Assembly (NCBI RefSeq): GCF_013249015.1
Contig: NZ_JABRPL010000003.1
Location: 402,245-466,244, forward strand
Length of the DNA: 64,000 nucleotides
From: Rathayibacter agropyri
GTDB lineage: Bacteria > Actinomycetota > Actinomycetes > Actinomycetales > Microbacteriaceae
Direction of reading: 5' to 3'
In this document: positions 16,930 through 25,157 of the stretch, in pieces
Layout: every line of letters starts with the position of its first letter
How positions within the stretch are numbered: position 1 is the first letter of the stretch
Made by a program: the position numbers and the translations under genes
The notes under the pieces: model-generated
What the model saw: the letters and a program-made list of their open reading frames with translations, nothing else
What the model was told of the DNA's origin: nothing
Databases searched by the model: none

Positions 16930-18624
16930 ATGTCCGGTATGGAACATGACGAACGCACTCAGTCGAATCGCCGGGCATTCATCGCGACCGGCACTCTCGC
17001 TGGATTGGCGGGGGTAGCGGGGGCGGGCGGCTCGCTTCTTCCTGCGACTCCAGCAGCTGCCGCGGAGACGGAGTACTGGATCAATGTCGGTGATCGCGGC
17101 GCGAAAGGGGACGGTCGCGCCGACGACACCGCGGTCTTTCAGAAGGCCATCGATGACGCGGCCACCGGGGATCGGCGGCGAGCGGTGCTCGTGCCTCCTG
17201 GCCGTTACCTGATCACTTCGCTTGATGTGAAGACGCAGGTCCGAATCGTCGGCTTCGGAGCCGCGGCGTTCCAGTTCGCCTTGCAATCCCCGTTCAACGG
17301 TGTTCAATTCAACGGTGTTCAATTCGAGCCGTTCAACGATGCCATGAGCTCGGAACCGATGTTCCGACTGGGCGCGGGTGCCTCGCTGGAGAACCTCGCC
17401 GTGCGTGGGCAGCGATGGAACCAGTCTGCTCCGTCGCGGACGCTCGGGATCGAGGTCGCCGGTGGGTTTGAAGCGCGTCTCGGTATGGTGCAGGTGCTGA
17501 ACTTCGCGGGAACCGGTATCAGAATCAAGCAGCTCAACAACTCGCGGTGGCACGACGTCTACATCGATGGCTGCGGCACGTCCACCGATGCGGCGATGGT
17601 GATCGAGTCCGATGGTGGCGACACCAACTACAACATCTTCGACCAGCTCACGATCCAGCACTCGAAGAATGCGGCTTTGGACATCGGATGGGGGTCGTCG
17701 GCGAAGGACCTCGCAACGAACCTGACCTTTATCGGCCTGCACGTCGAATCGACTGCGGATCAGGGCAACATCGACAGGCTCAACACGGGTCCCCTGCTCC
17801 GGCTCGGCAACAGCCGACAGCTGACATTCCTGTCTTCGTACATCCTCGGACTCGCGTCACCACTGCTGGAACACGATCACAGTAGGGACGGTATCGCCCA
17901 GCCCGGGGGCGTGCAGTTCATCGGCGGACAGGTCACACAGCGCGGGACGCCGGATGGTTTCACGCCAGCGCAATCCACACTGTTCAAACTCACCAAGGGT
18001 GCGGACTTCGTGATCAGCGGTGTCCGCTTCGATGATCTTCGTGTCCCTGCTGTCACGGTGGAGAAGGACTACGGCGCGGTGATGGCGGATTGGACGAACC
18101 GATTCCGGGTCATCGCTGCCGTCGACAGCTCCGTTGTGGACAACCGAAGTCGGCGCTCGCGCGCTTTCAACGGCATGGGGCTGGTGCCGCCGGCGTCATT
18201 CGACGAGCAGGTCGTCTTCAACCGGCAGCTGCTGGCATCCGAAACCAACCACGCTGACCCGACCGAGCCGGCGACGGGTCGCTTCACCGAGCTCACCCGC
18301 CACAGCGGGACGAACGTGTCGTGGGCGGCGAGCAAGGGTGGAATCCGGGGGAACGACATCGCCGGTCACGTCACGGTCGACACCGGCAAGGACATGGCCG
18401 CCGCAGAGCCTCTCGCGACCGTCACCTTCAAGCGGCCGTTCGTCACGCCGCCGGTCGTCACCATGAGTCCGACGACCAGCACGGCTGTCGCCGCCAGACT
18501 TTATCTCGATCACGACGGCGGCACGAGCTTCACCGTGTACGCCGGTGAGTCGATCCCACGCGGAACCTCGCTGACGTTCGGCTACCACGTGATCGGGCTT
18601 GGCAACGGTGCGCCCCCGAACTGA
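16930..18624 (+). CDS. Tat-exported right-handed beta-helix (pectate-lyase-like) protein
   Basis: A 564-residue protein. The N-terminus has a Tat signal (NRRAFIATGTLAG, hydrophobic stretch, then ATPAAAAE as cleavage region). The mature part opens with INVGDRGAKGDGRADDTAVF, the signature start of pectate-lyase-3-type beta-helices, then runs of short beta-strand repeats to about 400 and a separate C-terminal beta domain (from about 430). Likely role: binding or cleaving plant or microbial polysaccharide outside the cell. An internal duplication of TTCAACGGTG-TTCAA occurs at 17293-17328. ATGs at 16930 and 16939 are both possible. It is the only intact gene between R copies 1 and 2. Confidence 0.85.
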   Translation: MSGMEHDERTQSNRRAFIATGTLAGLAGVAGAGGSLLPATPAAAAETEYWINVGDRGAKGDGRADDTAVFQKAIDDAATGDRRRAVLVPPGRYLITSLDVKTQVRIVGFGAAAFQFALQSPFNGVQFNGVQFEPFNDAMSSEPMFRLGAGASLENLAVRGQRWNQSAPSRTLGIEVAGGFEARLGMVQVLNFAGTGIRIKQLNNSRWHDVYIDGCGTSTDAAMVIESDGGDTNYNIFDQLTIQHSKNAALDIGWGSSAKDLATNLTFIGLHVESTADQGNIDRLNTGPLLRLGNSRQLTFLSSYILGLASPLLEHDHSRDGIAQPGGVQFIGGQVTQRGTPDGFTPAQSTLFKLTKGADFVISGVRFDDLRVPAVTVEKDYGAVMADWTNRFRVIAAVDSSVVDNRSRRSRAFNGMGLVPPASFDEQVVFNRQLLASETNHADPTEPATGRFTELTRHSGTNVSWAASKGGIRGNDIAGHVTVDTGKDMAAAEPLATVTFKRPFVTPPVVTMSPTTSTAVAARLYLDHDGGTSFTVYAGESIPRGTSLTFGYHVIGLGNGAPPN

Positions 18625-18731
18625 CGCTGCGGGGGAACGAGCTTCTCGCAGGTGTCCTCGATCCCGCCGCGCGGGACTCCGACGCCGTGCTGCTCCGCGA
18701 CGCCGCGCCGAGCAGAGGGCTGCCGTGTCCT
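18625..18731 (+). other. Gap between beta-helix gene and R copy 2
   Basis: One plus-strand frame reads LLAGVLDPAARDSDAVLLRD and ends in the palindrome. It has coding-like codon use but no start, so it may be the tail of a lost gene. Nothing else is visible. Confidence 0.25.
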
Positions 18732-18796
18732 TCGCGCGATGCCTGTTGAGTACGCGACACGCCGGGCGAGCTGTACCGAAGAGGCATCTCGCGGGA
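18732..18796 (+). repeat. R-family palindromic repeat, copy 2
   Basis: The arms CGCGCGATGCCTGTTGAGTA and TGTACCGAAGAGGCATCTCG with the centre GCGACACGCCGGG on the plus strand, so it is inverted relative to copy 1. It lies between convergent genes. Confidence 0.75.
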
Positions 18797-18821
18797 GGGG
18801 GAGGAAGGAGGAGGGCGCGCG

Positions 18822-19823
18822 TTAGAGGGCCGGCGGGTAGAGGAACAGGGGCACCTTGGCCGTGGGGAACGTGCGGGTGACGTAGCTGTGCTTGCCGCCG
18901 TAGTTGTACTCCTCGAGGAGGACGGTGCCGTCGTCGTTCACCTTCTGCACGTACGAGACGTGGTTGTAGGTCCACCACGCGACGCAGCCGACGAGGGGGA
19001 CGCTGCTGGTCGCCCAACCCTTCGCGGCCCAGTTGTCGGGCCACTCGTAGGCGCTGCCGCCGAGCGGAGTGATGTTGCCCCAGGTGTATTTCCACGGCGC
19101 GGAGGTGCGCCCGGCGTCGCGGTTGAGGCGCCAGGCCACGAAGTCGACGCACTCGCGGTAGTAGTAGCCGAGCGGAGACAGTCCGCCGCCGTTGTCATCG
19201 GTGGTTTCGTAGGGCCAGGGGTAGTCGTCGCCGGCGGCGCGTGTCTTCACGGTTGAGAACTGGCCGCCGTTCGCGCCGGAAAGCACCGCCGCCTGCCTGC
19301 TGGCCTCGTCGAGTTGCGCCTGGGTCGGCGCGGCGAAGGCGTCGCGCACGGCCGTCTGGCCGGTCGCCTCTGACGAGACGGTGAGGTTTTGCGAGCCGAC
19401 GAGCTCGGCCGCGGCTCGGCCGGTCGCTGTGGAGGAGGAGTTGCGGGCCCCGTAAGCGGGGATGGCGGCGGTGGCGAAGAGCCCGCCAACCACCGAGAAG
19501 GTGCCGAAGGTGAGGGCCCGGCGGCTGAGACCGCGGGAGCGGGCAGGTGCAGCAGAGGGGCGGGGCGCGGCGGCGGGCTGGGGCGCGGTGCGGTTCGACC
19601 AGGAGGCGGCAGGGACGACGGTCGGGATCTCGACGGAGACGGTCGGGGCCGTGGATCCGATGGCGGCCGTCGCCGGCGCGGTGTCAGTCTCGGCAACGTC
19701 CCCCGCCTCCTGCGCAGCGCGCCTCTCGGCGGCGAGAGCCTCCCTGCGGGTGAGGGGGGCACCGGACGCGGTGCTCGAGGTGCCGGGGCAGTCCTCAGGG
19801 GTGGGGATGCCTGGCTTCGACAC
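18822..19823 (-). CDS. CHAP-domain peptidoglycan amidase/endopeptidase
   Basis: A 333-residue protein with a long N-terminal region rich in Ala/Pro/Thr (1-100), one hydrophobic segment (about 104-123, preceded by SRRALTFG), a linker, and a C-terminal CHAP domain with catalytic Cys225 (RECVDFVAWRLN), His288 (NHVSYV) and Glu304/305. It should cleave peptidoglycan peptides or cross-bridges outside the membrane, in cell-wall growth or separation. The start is the GTG at 19823 with GAGAGGAG upstream. Its upstream region carries two unusual blocks of tandem repeats. Confidence 0.88.
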   Translation of the reverse strand: MSKPGIPTPEDCPGTSSTASGAPLTRREALAAERRAAQEAGDVAETDTAPATAAIGSTAPTVSVEIPTVVPAASWSNRTAPQPAAAPRPSAAPARSRGLSRRALTFGTFSVVGGLFATAAIPAYGARNSSSTATGRAAAELVGSQNLTVSSEATGQTAVRDAFAAPTQAQLDEASRQAAVLSGANGGQFSTVKTRAAGDDYPWPYETTDDNGGGLSPLGYYYRECVDFVAWRLNRDAGRTSAPWKYTWGNITPLGGSAYEWPDNWAAKGWATSSVPLVGCVAWWTYNHVSYVQKVNDDGTVLLEEYNYGGKHSYVTRTFPTAKVPLFLYPPAL

Positions 19824-19852
19824 GCGTGCGGTCTCCTCTCGAGGACGGTTCT

Positions 19853-19916
19853 GGGGCGTACTAACTCTGGGGCGTACTAATTCCGGGGCGTACTAACTTG
19901 CGGGCGTCTTGACTTC
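19853..19916. repeat. 16-bp tandem repeat upstream of the CHAP gene
   Basis: GGGGCGTACTAA recurs at 19853, 19869 and 19885 with an exact 16-bp period, followed by a degenerate fourth unit at 19901. On the transcribed strand the unit reads TTAGTACGCCCC. It lies 30-93 bases upstream of the CHAP start and could be a row of regulator sites. Confidence 0.85.
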
Positions 19917-19930
19917 TGGATTCCGACCAC

Positions 19931-19974
19931 TGGCCGACACGACGTCCTGGCCGATGCGACGTCCTGGCCGGCCC
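19931..19974. repeat. 17-bp tandem repeat, 2.6 copies
   Basis: TGGCCGACACGACGTCC and TGGCCGATGCGACGTCC are adjacent (19931 and 19948), followed by a partial TGGCCGGCCC. It lies immediately upstream of the 16-bp repeat block in the space between the divergent CHAP and USP genes. Confidence 0.75.
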
Positions 19975-20118
19975 AGGATTCGGACGACAAATCACTGTAG
20001 CTCGGGTCACCTCGATAACGGAACGGTCACAGCGGATCCTCACCGAAGTCTCCCGACATACTCCGAAGCGCTTCAGCCCGCGGTGCCAGGATGGGGCGCA
20101 CTCGGGAAGGAGCCCCTC

Positions 20119-20667
20119 ATGACCGCACCCACACCCTCCACCGGCAGCACCCCCGACCTCGCCGGTCCCGTGCTCGTCGGCGTCGCCGATGTCCGCCGCC
20201 CCGAGGTCCTCCGCACCGCGGCGCGGGTCGCCGCCGACTCCCGGGCGCCGCTGCTGCTTGTGTCAGTCTCGGCCGACCCCTACCTTGTCGGCGAGTACGT
20301 CGATCCGATGACCGGCGGCATCCCGCTCGGCTTCGTCGGGGCCTCGCCCGATCGCGGGAAGGAACCGACGCTCCCGCCTGGGTTGCGCGAAGCGGTCGAG
20401 CAGGAACTCGCCGGCACCGACGTGCAGTGGACCCTTCGCGCCGTCAGGGGCGAGCCGGCGCCCGCTCTCGCCGATGTCGCGGAAGAGGTCGACGCGCGGA
20501 TGATCGTGGTCGGCACGCGCGACGCGGGAGTGCTCGCGAGCATCGCCGAGTTTCTCGGCGGGAGTGTCGCTGCTCACCTCGCGCACCGTCAGCACCGTCC
20601 CGTCCTCGTCGTCCCGCGCGCCGACCGCGATCCCGAGCGTCCGGCGCCGTGGGATCTTTCGGAGTGA
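20119..20667 (+). CDS. Universal stress protein family (UspA)
   Basis: A 182-residue single-domain USP: VLVGVADVRRPEVLRTAARV at the N-terminus, ARMIVVGTRDAG and GSVAAHLAHRQHRPVLVVP at the C-terminus, the usual ATP-binding region, although the standard GxxGxxxxxxxxxG(S/T) spacing is altered. Start ATG at 20119 with GGAAGGAG upstream. It overlaps the first crcB gene by 4 bases, so it is the first gene of a USP-FluC-FluC operon. Confidence 0.9.
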   Translation: MTAPTPSTGSTPDLAGPVLVGVADVRRPEVLRTAARVAADSRAPLLLVSVSADPYLVGEYVDPMTGGIPLGFVGASPDRGKEPTLPPGLREAVEQELAGTDVQWTLRAVRGEPAPALADVAEEVDARMIVVGTRDAGVLASIAEFLGGSVAAHLAHRQHRPVLVVPRADRDPERPAPWDLSE

Positions 20668-21077
20668 CGCTGCCCCTGTTCCTCCGGCCCGGCGCAATCC
20701 TCCTGGTCGCTCTGGGCGGTGCGGTCGGCACGGCGGGCCGCTTCACGCTCGCCGTTCTGCTACCACCGGTGGGCGTGCTGCCGGTCGCGACCGTCGTCGT
20801 GAACCTGGTCGGCGCCTTCCTTCTGGGCCTGCTGCTCGAGGGTCTTGCGCGTCGCGGCCCGGACGAGGGCGGACGGCGCAGGCTGCGGCTTCTGCTCGGC
20901 ACCGGCGTGCTCGGCGGCTTCACCACCTACAGCACGTTCTCGCTCGATACCGTGGCGCTGCTCGAGGGCGGGCACCTCGCCGAGTCGCTTCTGTACACAG
21001 GCGGGACCCTCGTGCTGGGCCTCGTCGCGGCCGCTCTGGGCATCGCGGTGGCCGGCCGGCGACGCGGGGAGGCGTGA
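20664..21077 (+). CDS. crcB: Fluoride channel subunit FluC/CrcB, first of a pair
   Basis: A 137-residue protein with four hydrophobic helices and the family signature GVLGGFTTYSTFSLDTV. FluC channels export fluoride as antiparallel dimers; Gram-positive bacteria often encode two subunits side by side that form a heterodimer. The GTG at 20664 overlaps the USP stop and the gene ends one base into the next start codon. No fluoride riboswitch was recognised upstream. Confidence 0.93.
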   Translation: MTLPLFLRPGAILLVALGGAVGTAGRFTLAVLLPPVGVLPVATVVVNLVGAFLLGLLLEGLARRGPDEGGRRRLRLLLGTGVLGGFTTYSTFSLDTVALLEGGHLAESLLYTGGTLVLGLVAAALGIAVAGRRRGEA

Positions 21078-21460
21078 TGAGCGCCGGGCTGCTGCTCGCG
21101 GTCGCGCTGGCCGGCGGGATCGGCTCGGCGGCGCGGCTGGTTGTCGACGGGTTCGCGCGGTCGCTATTCCCGGTCCGTTGGCCGATCGGTACGGCACTGA
21201 TCAACGTGAGTGGATCGCTGCTGCTCGGCGTGGTCGTCGGATTAGCTCTGTCCGGCGCCGTCGATCCCCAGTGGCGGGCCGTGCTGGGCACCGGTGTGCT
21301 GGGCGGATTCACGACCTTCAGCACCGCGAGCGTCGAGACCGTGCGGCTGCTGCTCGCCCGGCGCTGGATCGCGGGTCTGGCCTACGGCCTCGGGACAGGG
21401 GCGCTCGCGTTCGTCGGTGCCGCGGCCGGGCTAGCACTGGCGGGTGTCCGGCTGTCCTGA
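21077..21460 (+). CDS. crcB: Fluoride channel subunit FluC/CrcB, second of a pair
   Basis: A 127-residue protein with four hydrophobic helices and GVLGGFTTFSTASVETVRLL, the partner of the preceding FluC. The ATG at 21077 shares a base with the first subunit's stop (TGATG). The PF-type start LLLAVALAGGIGSAARLVVD, with a conserved Arg after the first helix, is normal for the family. Opposite charge biases of the two subunits would support dual topology. Confidence 0.93.
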   Translation: MSAGLLLAVALAGGIGSAARLVVDGFARSLFPVRWPIGTALINVSGSLLLGVVVGLALSGAVDPQWRAVLGTGVLGGFTTFSTASVETVRLLLARRWIAGLAYGLGTGALAFVGAAAGLALAGVRLS

Positions 21461-21524
21461 GCGGCCCGCCGAGCCGCGTCCCGAGTCCCCGCCCCACGAG
21501 CGCTCCTCAGGCCGGGTAGCCTCC

Positions 21525-22538
21525 TCAGCCCGGGTAGATCAGTAGCGCCTCCGGATCGACCGCGAAGCCGATCTCGCGACCTGGCGCGAGGTCGAGCGCC
21601 GCCGCCTGTGCAGGATCGGCGTCGGCTCGCAGCGACCCGCTACGCACCCGCACGGTATCGCCCCGCGGCTCGACGTCGGTGATGATCGAGCGCAGCCCGC
21701 CGTGTCCGAGCCGGACACTCCAGGGTCGGACGGCCGCGAGCACCGGGGCGCCGGGGGCGATCGGCTCGGTCACTACTCCCGCGAACTCGTGGCCCTCGGT
21801 CGTGAGCAGTCCGGCCGCCGTGCGCGTCCCCGCGAGCAGGTTGAGCCCCGCCAGCTCGGCGGTGAACGCGGTGCGCGGACGGGTGAGCACCCGCTCGGTC
21901 CGCCCCTCCTCGACCACGCGGCCCTCGCGGAGGACGACCACCCGGTCGGCGAGGGTCCAGGCGTCGAGCACGTCGTGGGTGACCACGATCGCCGAGCGGT
22001 CAGCGAGGACCGTCCGCAGCATCCGCCGGAGCACCGGGGCGACGCGCACGTCCACGGCGGCGAGCGGTTCATCGAGCAGCACAAGGCGCGGCTCCCTCGC
22101 GAGAGCGCGCGCGAGCGCCACGCGCTGCGCCTGCCCACCCGAGAGGCTGCCTGGGCGCCGGTCGGCCAGCTCGAGCGCCTCCACGGCGGCCAGTTCGCGC
22201 TTGGCCCTCGCGCGCGCCGCGACCCGGCCGAGGCCCGCGCTGCGTGGTCCGAAGGCGACGTTCTCGAGGACGCTGAGGTGCGGGAAAAGCAGGGGGTCCT
22301 GCGCGAGCAACGCCACGGCGCGGCGGTGCGGAGGCGTCCAGCGGCGGTCATCGAACAGCACCGCGTCGTCCAGCAGCGCGGTCCCGGAGTCAGCGCGCAC
22401 CAGCCCGGCGATCAGCGCGAGCAGGGTCGACTTGCCCGCACCGTTCGGCCCGAGGACGGCGACGGTCTCTCCGGCCGCGACGTCGAGCGACGCTGCGAAC
22501 CCGCGCGCGGCGAGCCGCGCCTCCAGCCGCAGGCTCAC
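21525..22538 (-). CDS. modC: Molybdate ABC transporter ATP-binding protein ModC
   Basis: A 337-residue ABC ATPase: Walker [10 protein letters not shown] at 30-38, signature [15 protein letters not shown], Walker [13 protein letters not shown], switch [10 protein letters not shown], then a C-terminal TOBE (Mop-like) molybdate-sensing domain (about 275-335). Its GTG start overlaps the modB stop by 4 bases. Together with ModB and ModA it imports molybdate, consistent with the molybdopterin oxidoreductase at 10999-12603. Confidence 0.95.
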   Translation of the reverse strand: MSLRLEARLAARGFAASLDVAAGETVAVLGPNGAGKSTLLALIAGLVRADSGTALLDDAVLFDDRRWTPPHRRAVALLAQDPLLFPHLSVLENVAFGPRSAGLGRVAARARAKRELAAVEALELADRRPGSLSGGQAQRVALARALAREPRLVLLDEPLAAVDVRVAPVLRRMLRTVLADRSAIVVTHDVLDAWTLADRVVVLREGRVVEEGRTERVLTRPRTAFTAELAGLNLLAGTRTAAGLLTTEGHEFAGVVTEPIAPGAPVLAAVRPWSVRLGHGGLRSIITDVEPRGDTVRVRSGSLRADADPAQAAALDLAPGREIGFAVDPEALLIYPG

Positions 22539-23320
22539 TCCCGGACCCCGCGTGGCGAGCGCCCGTGCGCCAGGCCGATCACAAGCACCGCGACCGCGAC
22601 CAGCACGAGTGCCAGCGCGACTGCGGCGTCCGGATCGGTCTCGCGCTGAAGGTAGATCTCCAGCGGCAGAGTGCGGGTCGTGCCCTCAAGGCTCCCCGCG
22701 AACGTCAGAGTGGCGCCGAACTCGCCGAGCGCCCGGGCGAAGGACAGGATCGCGCCCGAGACCAGACCCGGCAGGATGAGCGGCAGGGTGATCCTCCTCA
22801 GCACTGTGCCCGGCGAGGCGCCCAGGGTCGCGGCGACGGCCTCGTAGCGGGCGCCGGCGCTGCGCAACGCCCCCTCCAGCGTCAGCACCAGGAACGGCAG
22901 TGCCACGAACGTCTGCGCGAGCACCACGGCGGTGGTCGAGAACGCGATGCGCACGCCCAGCGCCTCCAGCACGCCGCCGAGCAGGCCCAGGCGTCCGAAG
23001 GTGGCGAGCAACGCGAGCCCGCCGACCACGGGCGGCAGCACGAGGGGGAGGAGGACCAGAGAGCGGAGCAGGCGCTGCCCGCGGAAGGCCGTGCGCGCGA
23101 GGACGAGCGCCATCGGCGTCCCGAGCAGTAGGCACAGGAGGGTTGCCGTCGCCGACGTGCGCAGGCTCAGCAGGAGCGCCGCGACCGAGGAGTCGGCGGT
23201 GATGAGCGGCAGGAACTGCGGCCAGTCGACGCGGGTGAGGATGGCCGCGAGCGGCAGCAGGACCAGAAGTGAGCCGACTGCCGCGACCATCACGACCCAG
23301 CGCGGGAGGCCGGATCCCAT
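22535..23320 (-). CDS. modB: Molybdate ABC transporter permease ModB
   Basis: A 261-residue permease with about six hydrophobic segments and the inner-membrane-component EAA-like loop ([22 protein letters not shown], then [16 protein letters not shown]). [10 protein letters not shown] is typical of molybdate/tungstate permeases. Its ATG shares a TGATG junction with the regulator gene upstream, and it overlaps modC, so translation is coupled throughout. Confidence 0.95.
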   Translation of the reverse strand: MGSGLPRWVVMVAAVGSLLVLLPLAAILTRVDWPQFLPLITADSSVAALLLSLRTSATATLLCLLLGTPMALVLARTAFRGQRLLRSLVLLPLVLPPVVGGLALLATFGRLGLLGGVLEALGVRIAFSTTAVVLAQTFVALPFLVLTLEGALRSAGARYEAVAATLGASPGTVLRRITLPLILPGLVSGAILSFARALGEFGATLTFAGSLEGTTRTLPLEIYLQRETDPDAAVALALVLVAVAVLVIGLAHGRSPRGVRE

Positions 23321-23724
23321 CAGCGGGGTGCGAGCGGCGTCTCGACGATCACCGTCGTCGCCTTCACCACCGCCACCGCGGGCGAACCGGGCTCGAGCCC
23401 CAGCTCACGGACCGCCTCGCTGCTCATCAACGAGACCACCCGGTGCGGCCCGCACTGCAACTCGACCTGCGCCATCACCGTGTCCATCACGATGTCCGTG
23501 ACGATACCGACGAAGCGGTTGCGGGCCGAGCGCGCCACGGGCGACGGGTCCTCCGGCAGCACGGCGTTCGCGCGGGCGAGCCTGGCGACGTCGAGCCCGT
23601 TGACGACGCGGCGTCCGGAGGCATCCTTCACGCTCGCGAGCGTTCCGTTCTCGATCCACCGTCGCAGCGTGTCGTCGCTCACCCCGAGCGCGGCGGCGGC
23701 GTCCCGAACCCGTATCTGCGGCAT
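23320..23724 (-). CDS. MerR-type HTH plus TOBE (Mop) molybdate-responsive protein
   Basis: A 134-residue protein with an N-terminal DNA-binding helix-turn-helix ([20 protein letters not shown], excisionase/MerR style, about 3-55) joined to a C-terminal TOBE/Mop domain (about 65-130; [40 protein letters not shown]). It likely senses molybdate and regulates the operon in which it lies, a role filled elsewhere by ModE. Placed between modA and modB with 146 bases to modA. Confidence 0.9.
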   Translation of the reverse strand: MPQIRVRDAAAALGVSDDTLRRWIENGTLASVKDASGRRVVNGLDVARLARANAVLPEDPSPVARSARNRFVGIVTDIVMDTVMAQVELQCGPHRVVSLMSSEAVRELGLEPGSPAVAVVKATTVIVETPLAPR

Positions 23725-23870
23725 GCTCCCGATCCTACGTCCGCATCTGCCTCCCGCTCCTTCTTTCTGCGCTCCTGAGACGTTCCGCTACCGCCCAGGC
23801 GCCGCGCCGCGGGCGGTGCCTGGGTGACCGGCGCGATGTGTCGGTGGGCTTGGTGACGAGCGCACGACTC

Positions 23871-24650
23871 TCACTGTGCTCCGAAGCCGTGCGCGGCGAG
23901 CACCGCGTGTCCCGCATCCGAGCCGACGTACGCCACGAACGCGGCGGCCATATCGGAGTCACCCGCTCCTTTCAGCGCGGCGATCGCAGAGGTGTTGACT
24001 CCCTCCGACGCCTCGGAGAAAGGGATGCCGGTGACCGAGCCGCCGGAGCCGCGGATGTCGGTCGTGTAGACGAGCCCGGCGTCCGCCTCGCCCGACGACA
24101 CCTTGCCGAGCACGTCCGTCACCGACGACTCCTCGCTCACTGGCGTGATGTCGAGGCCTGCCGCTCGTTCCACCGCCGCGGCTGCCGCTCCGCACGGCAC
24201 CTGCGGCGCGCAGAGCACGGTGGCTATACCCGGCCGGGCAAGGTCGGCGAGGGAGGTGACGTGCGCGGGATTACCGGGCGGCACCGCGATCTCGAGGGTG
24301 TTCGTCGCGATGGTGACCGGGTCGCCGGCGACGAGCCCCGCGCTGGTCAGGCTCGCCATTGTGCGCTCATCGGCCGATGCGAAGACGTCGGCCGGGGCGC
24401 CGTTGAGGATCTGCGAGGCGAGGTCGGACGAGCCGGCGAACGAGAGTTCGACGTGCGCGCCCGGCTGCGCTCTCTCGAAGTCGGTGGTGAGGTCGGTGAA
24501 CGCGCCCGTCAGCGAGGCCGCGGCGAAAACAGTGATCGAGGTGCCCGAACCCGGCTCGGCGGAGGGCGAGGGAATCGCTCCGCTCGCGCACCCCGCGAGC
24601 ACGAGGACCGCCGCGAGGGGGAGCGCGGCAATGAACGGACGACAGTGCAC
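23871..24650 (-). CDS. modA: Molybdate-binding lipoprotein ModA
   Basis: A 259-residue substrate-binding lipoprotein with lipobox VLAGC (Cys21). Mature motifs FAAASLTGAF, FAGSSDLASQI, GAPADVFASAD and AGLVYTTDI are typical of ModA and supply the Ser/Tyr oxyanion ligands. The GTG start at 24650 is supported by GAGGAGG six bases upstream. It is the first gene of the modA-regulator-modB-modC operon. Confidence 0.95.
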   Translation of the reverse strand: MHCRPFIAALPLAAVLVLAGCASGAIPSPSAEPGSGTSITVFAAASLTGAFTDLTTDFERAQPGAHVELSFAGSSDLASQILNGAPADVFASADERTMASLTSAGLVAGDPVTIATNTLEIAVPPGNPAHVTSLADLARPGIATVLCAPQVPCGAAAAAVERAAGLDITPVSEESSVTDVLGKVSSGEADAGLVYTTDIRGSGGSVTGIPFSEASEGVNTSAIAALKGAGDSDMAAAFVAYVGSDAGHAVLAAHGFGAQ

Positions 24651-25157
24651 GGCGGCCTCCTCGGTAGGTCCGCAGGTGCGGAGACGCAGTGAGTGTAACG
24701 ACGGACGTGCGGAGTTATCCCGACGAGGTCACTGAGGGAACGGCCAGGGTCGCTTGCCCAGTGGAGCCGCGCGCAGCGTCGGGCTGAGAGCCTGTGCGGC
24801 GTGTGCTGCGCACCGGATCGCGCGGAGCGGTACTGCCTCAGGGCTTCGACACTCACTGATGGCACGCCCGCTCTCTCCCACGCCACCCCGACAGTGCTGG
24901 GGCAGCGGAATCTCTGCGCCGAAGGATCAGGCGACGGTGAGCATCCCGGTGAGAGGCGATCGCGCTGTCACACACGCCCGAGAGAGAGGCGACGACCACC
25001 GGGAACTTTAATAGGCAGGTGATGTCTCAGGGGGAGACAGGGGCCGGCCCTTCCTGCGGTGTGCTGGCTAGGGTCAGCGGTTCGCCGGTCGTCGCGACCA
25101 GGTCCGCGCCGGCCGAAGAGGATCGACAGCGTCGATCAAGGATCGGGGAAATCTGAC
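24651..25157. other. Gene-free divergent region, 507 bases
   Basis: The space between the divergent modA and gluconolactonase-like genes. It must hold both promoters. AACTTTAATAGGCAGG near 25004-25019 is a locally AT-rich stretch that could hold a -10 element for the plus-strand gene. No molybdenum-cofactor or TPP riboswitch core could be matched, although CTGAGAG occurs at 24784. No coding remnant was recognised. Confidence 0.4.

Noticed and set aside
16518-16958. Minus-strand ORF over the ThuA end and the kynureninase fragment
   Set aside because: It crosses the R-family palindrome, has no ribosome-binding site and no family motifs, while the plus-strand reading gives recognisable aminotransferase sequence.
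20000-20118. Fluoride riboswitch before the USP-FluC operon
   Set aside because: The conserved aptamer core could not be found in the leader.
24780-24830. CTGAGAG resembling part of a TPP riboswitch
   Set aside because: The second conserved core (GAACCTGAT...) and the pyrimidine-sensing helix are absent, and the downstream gene is not a thiamine gene.
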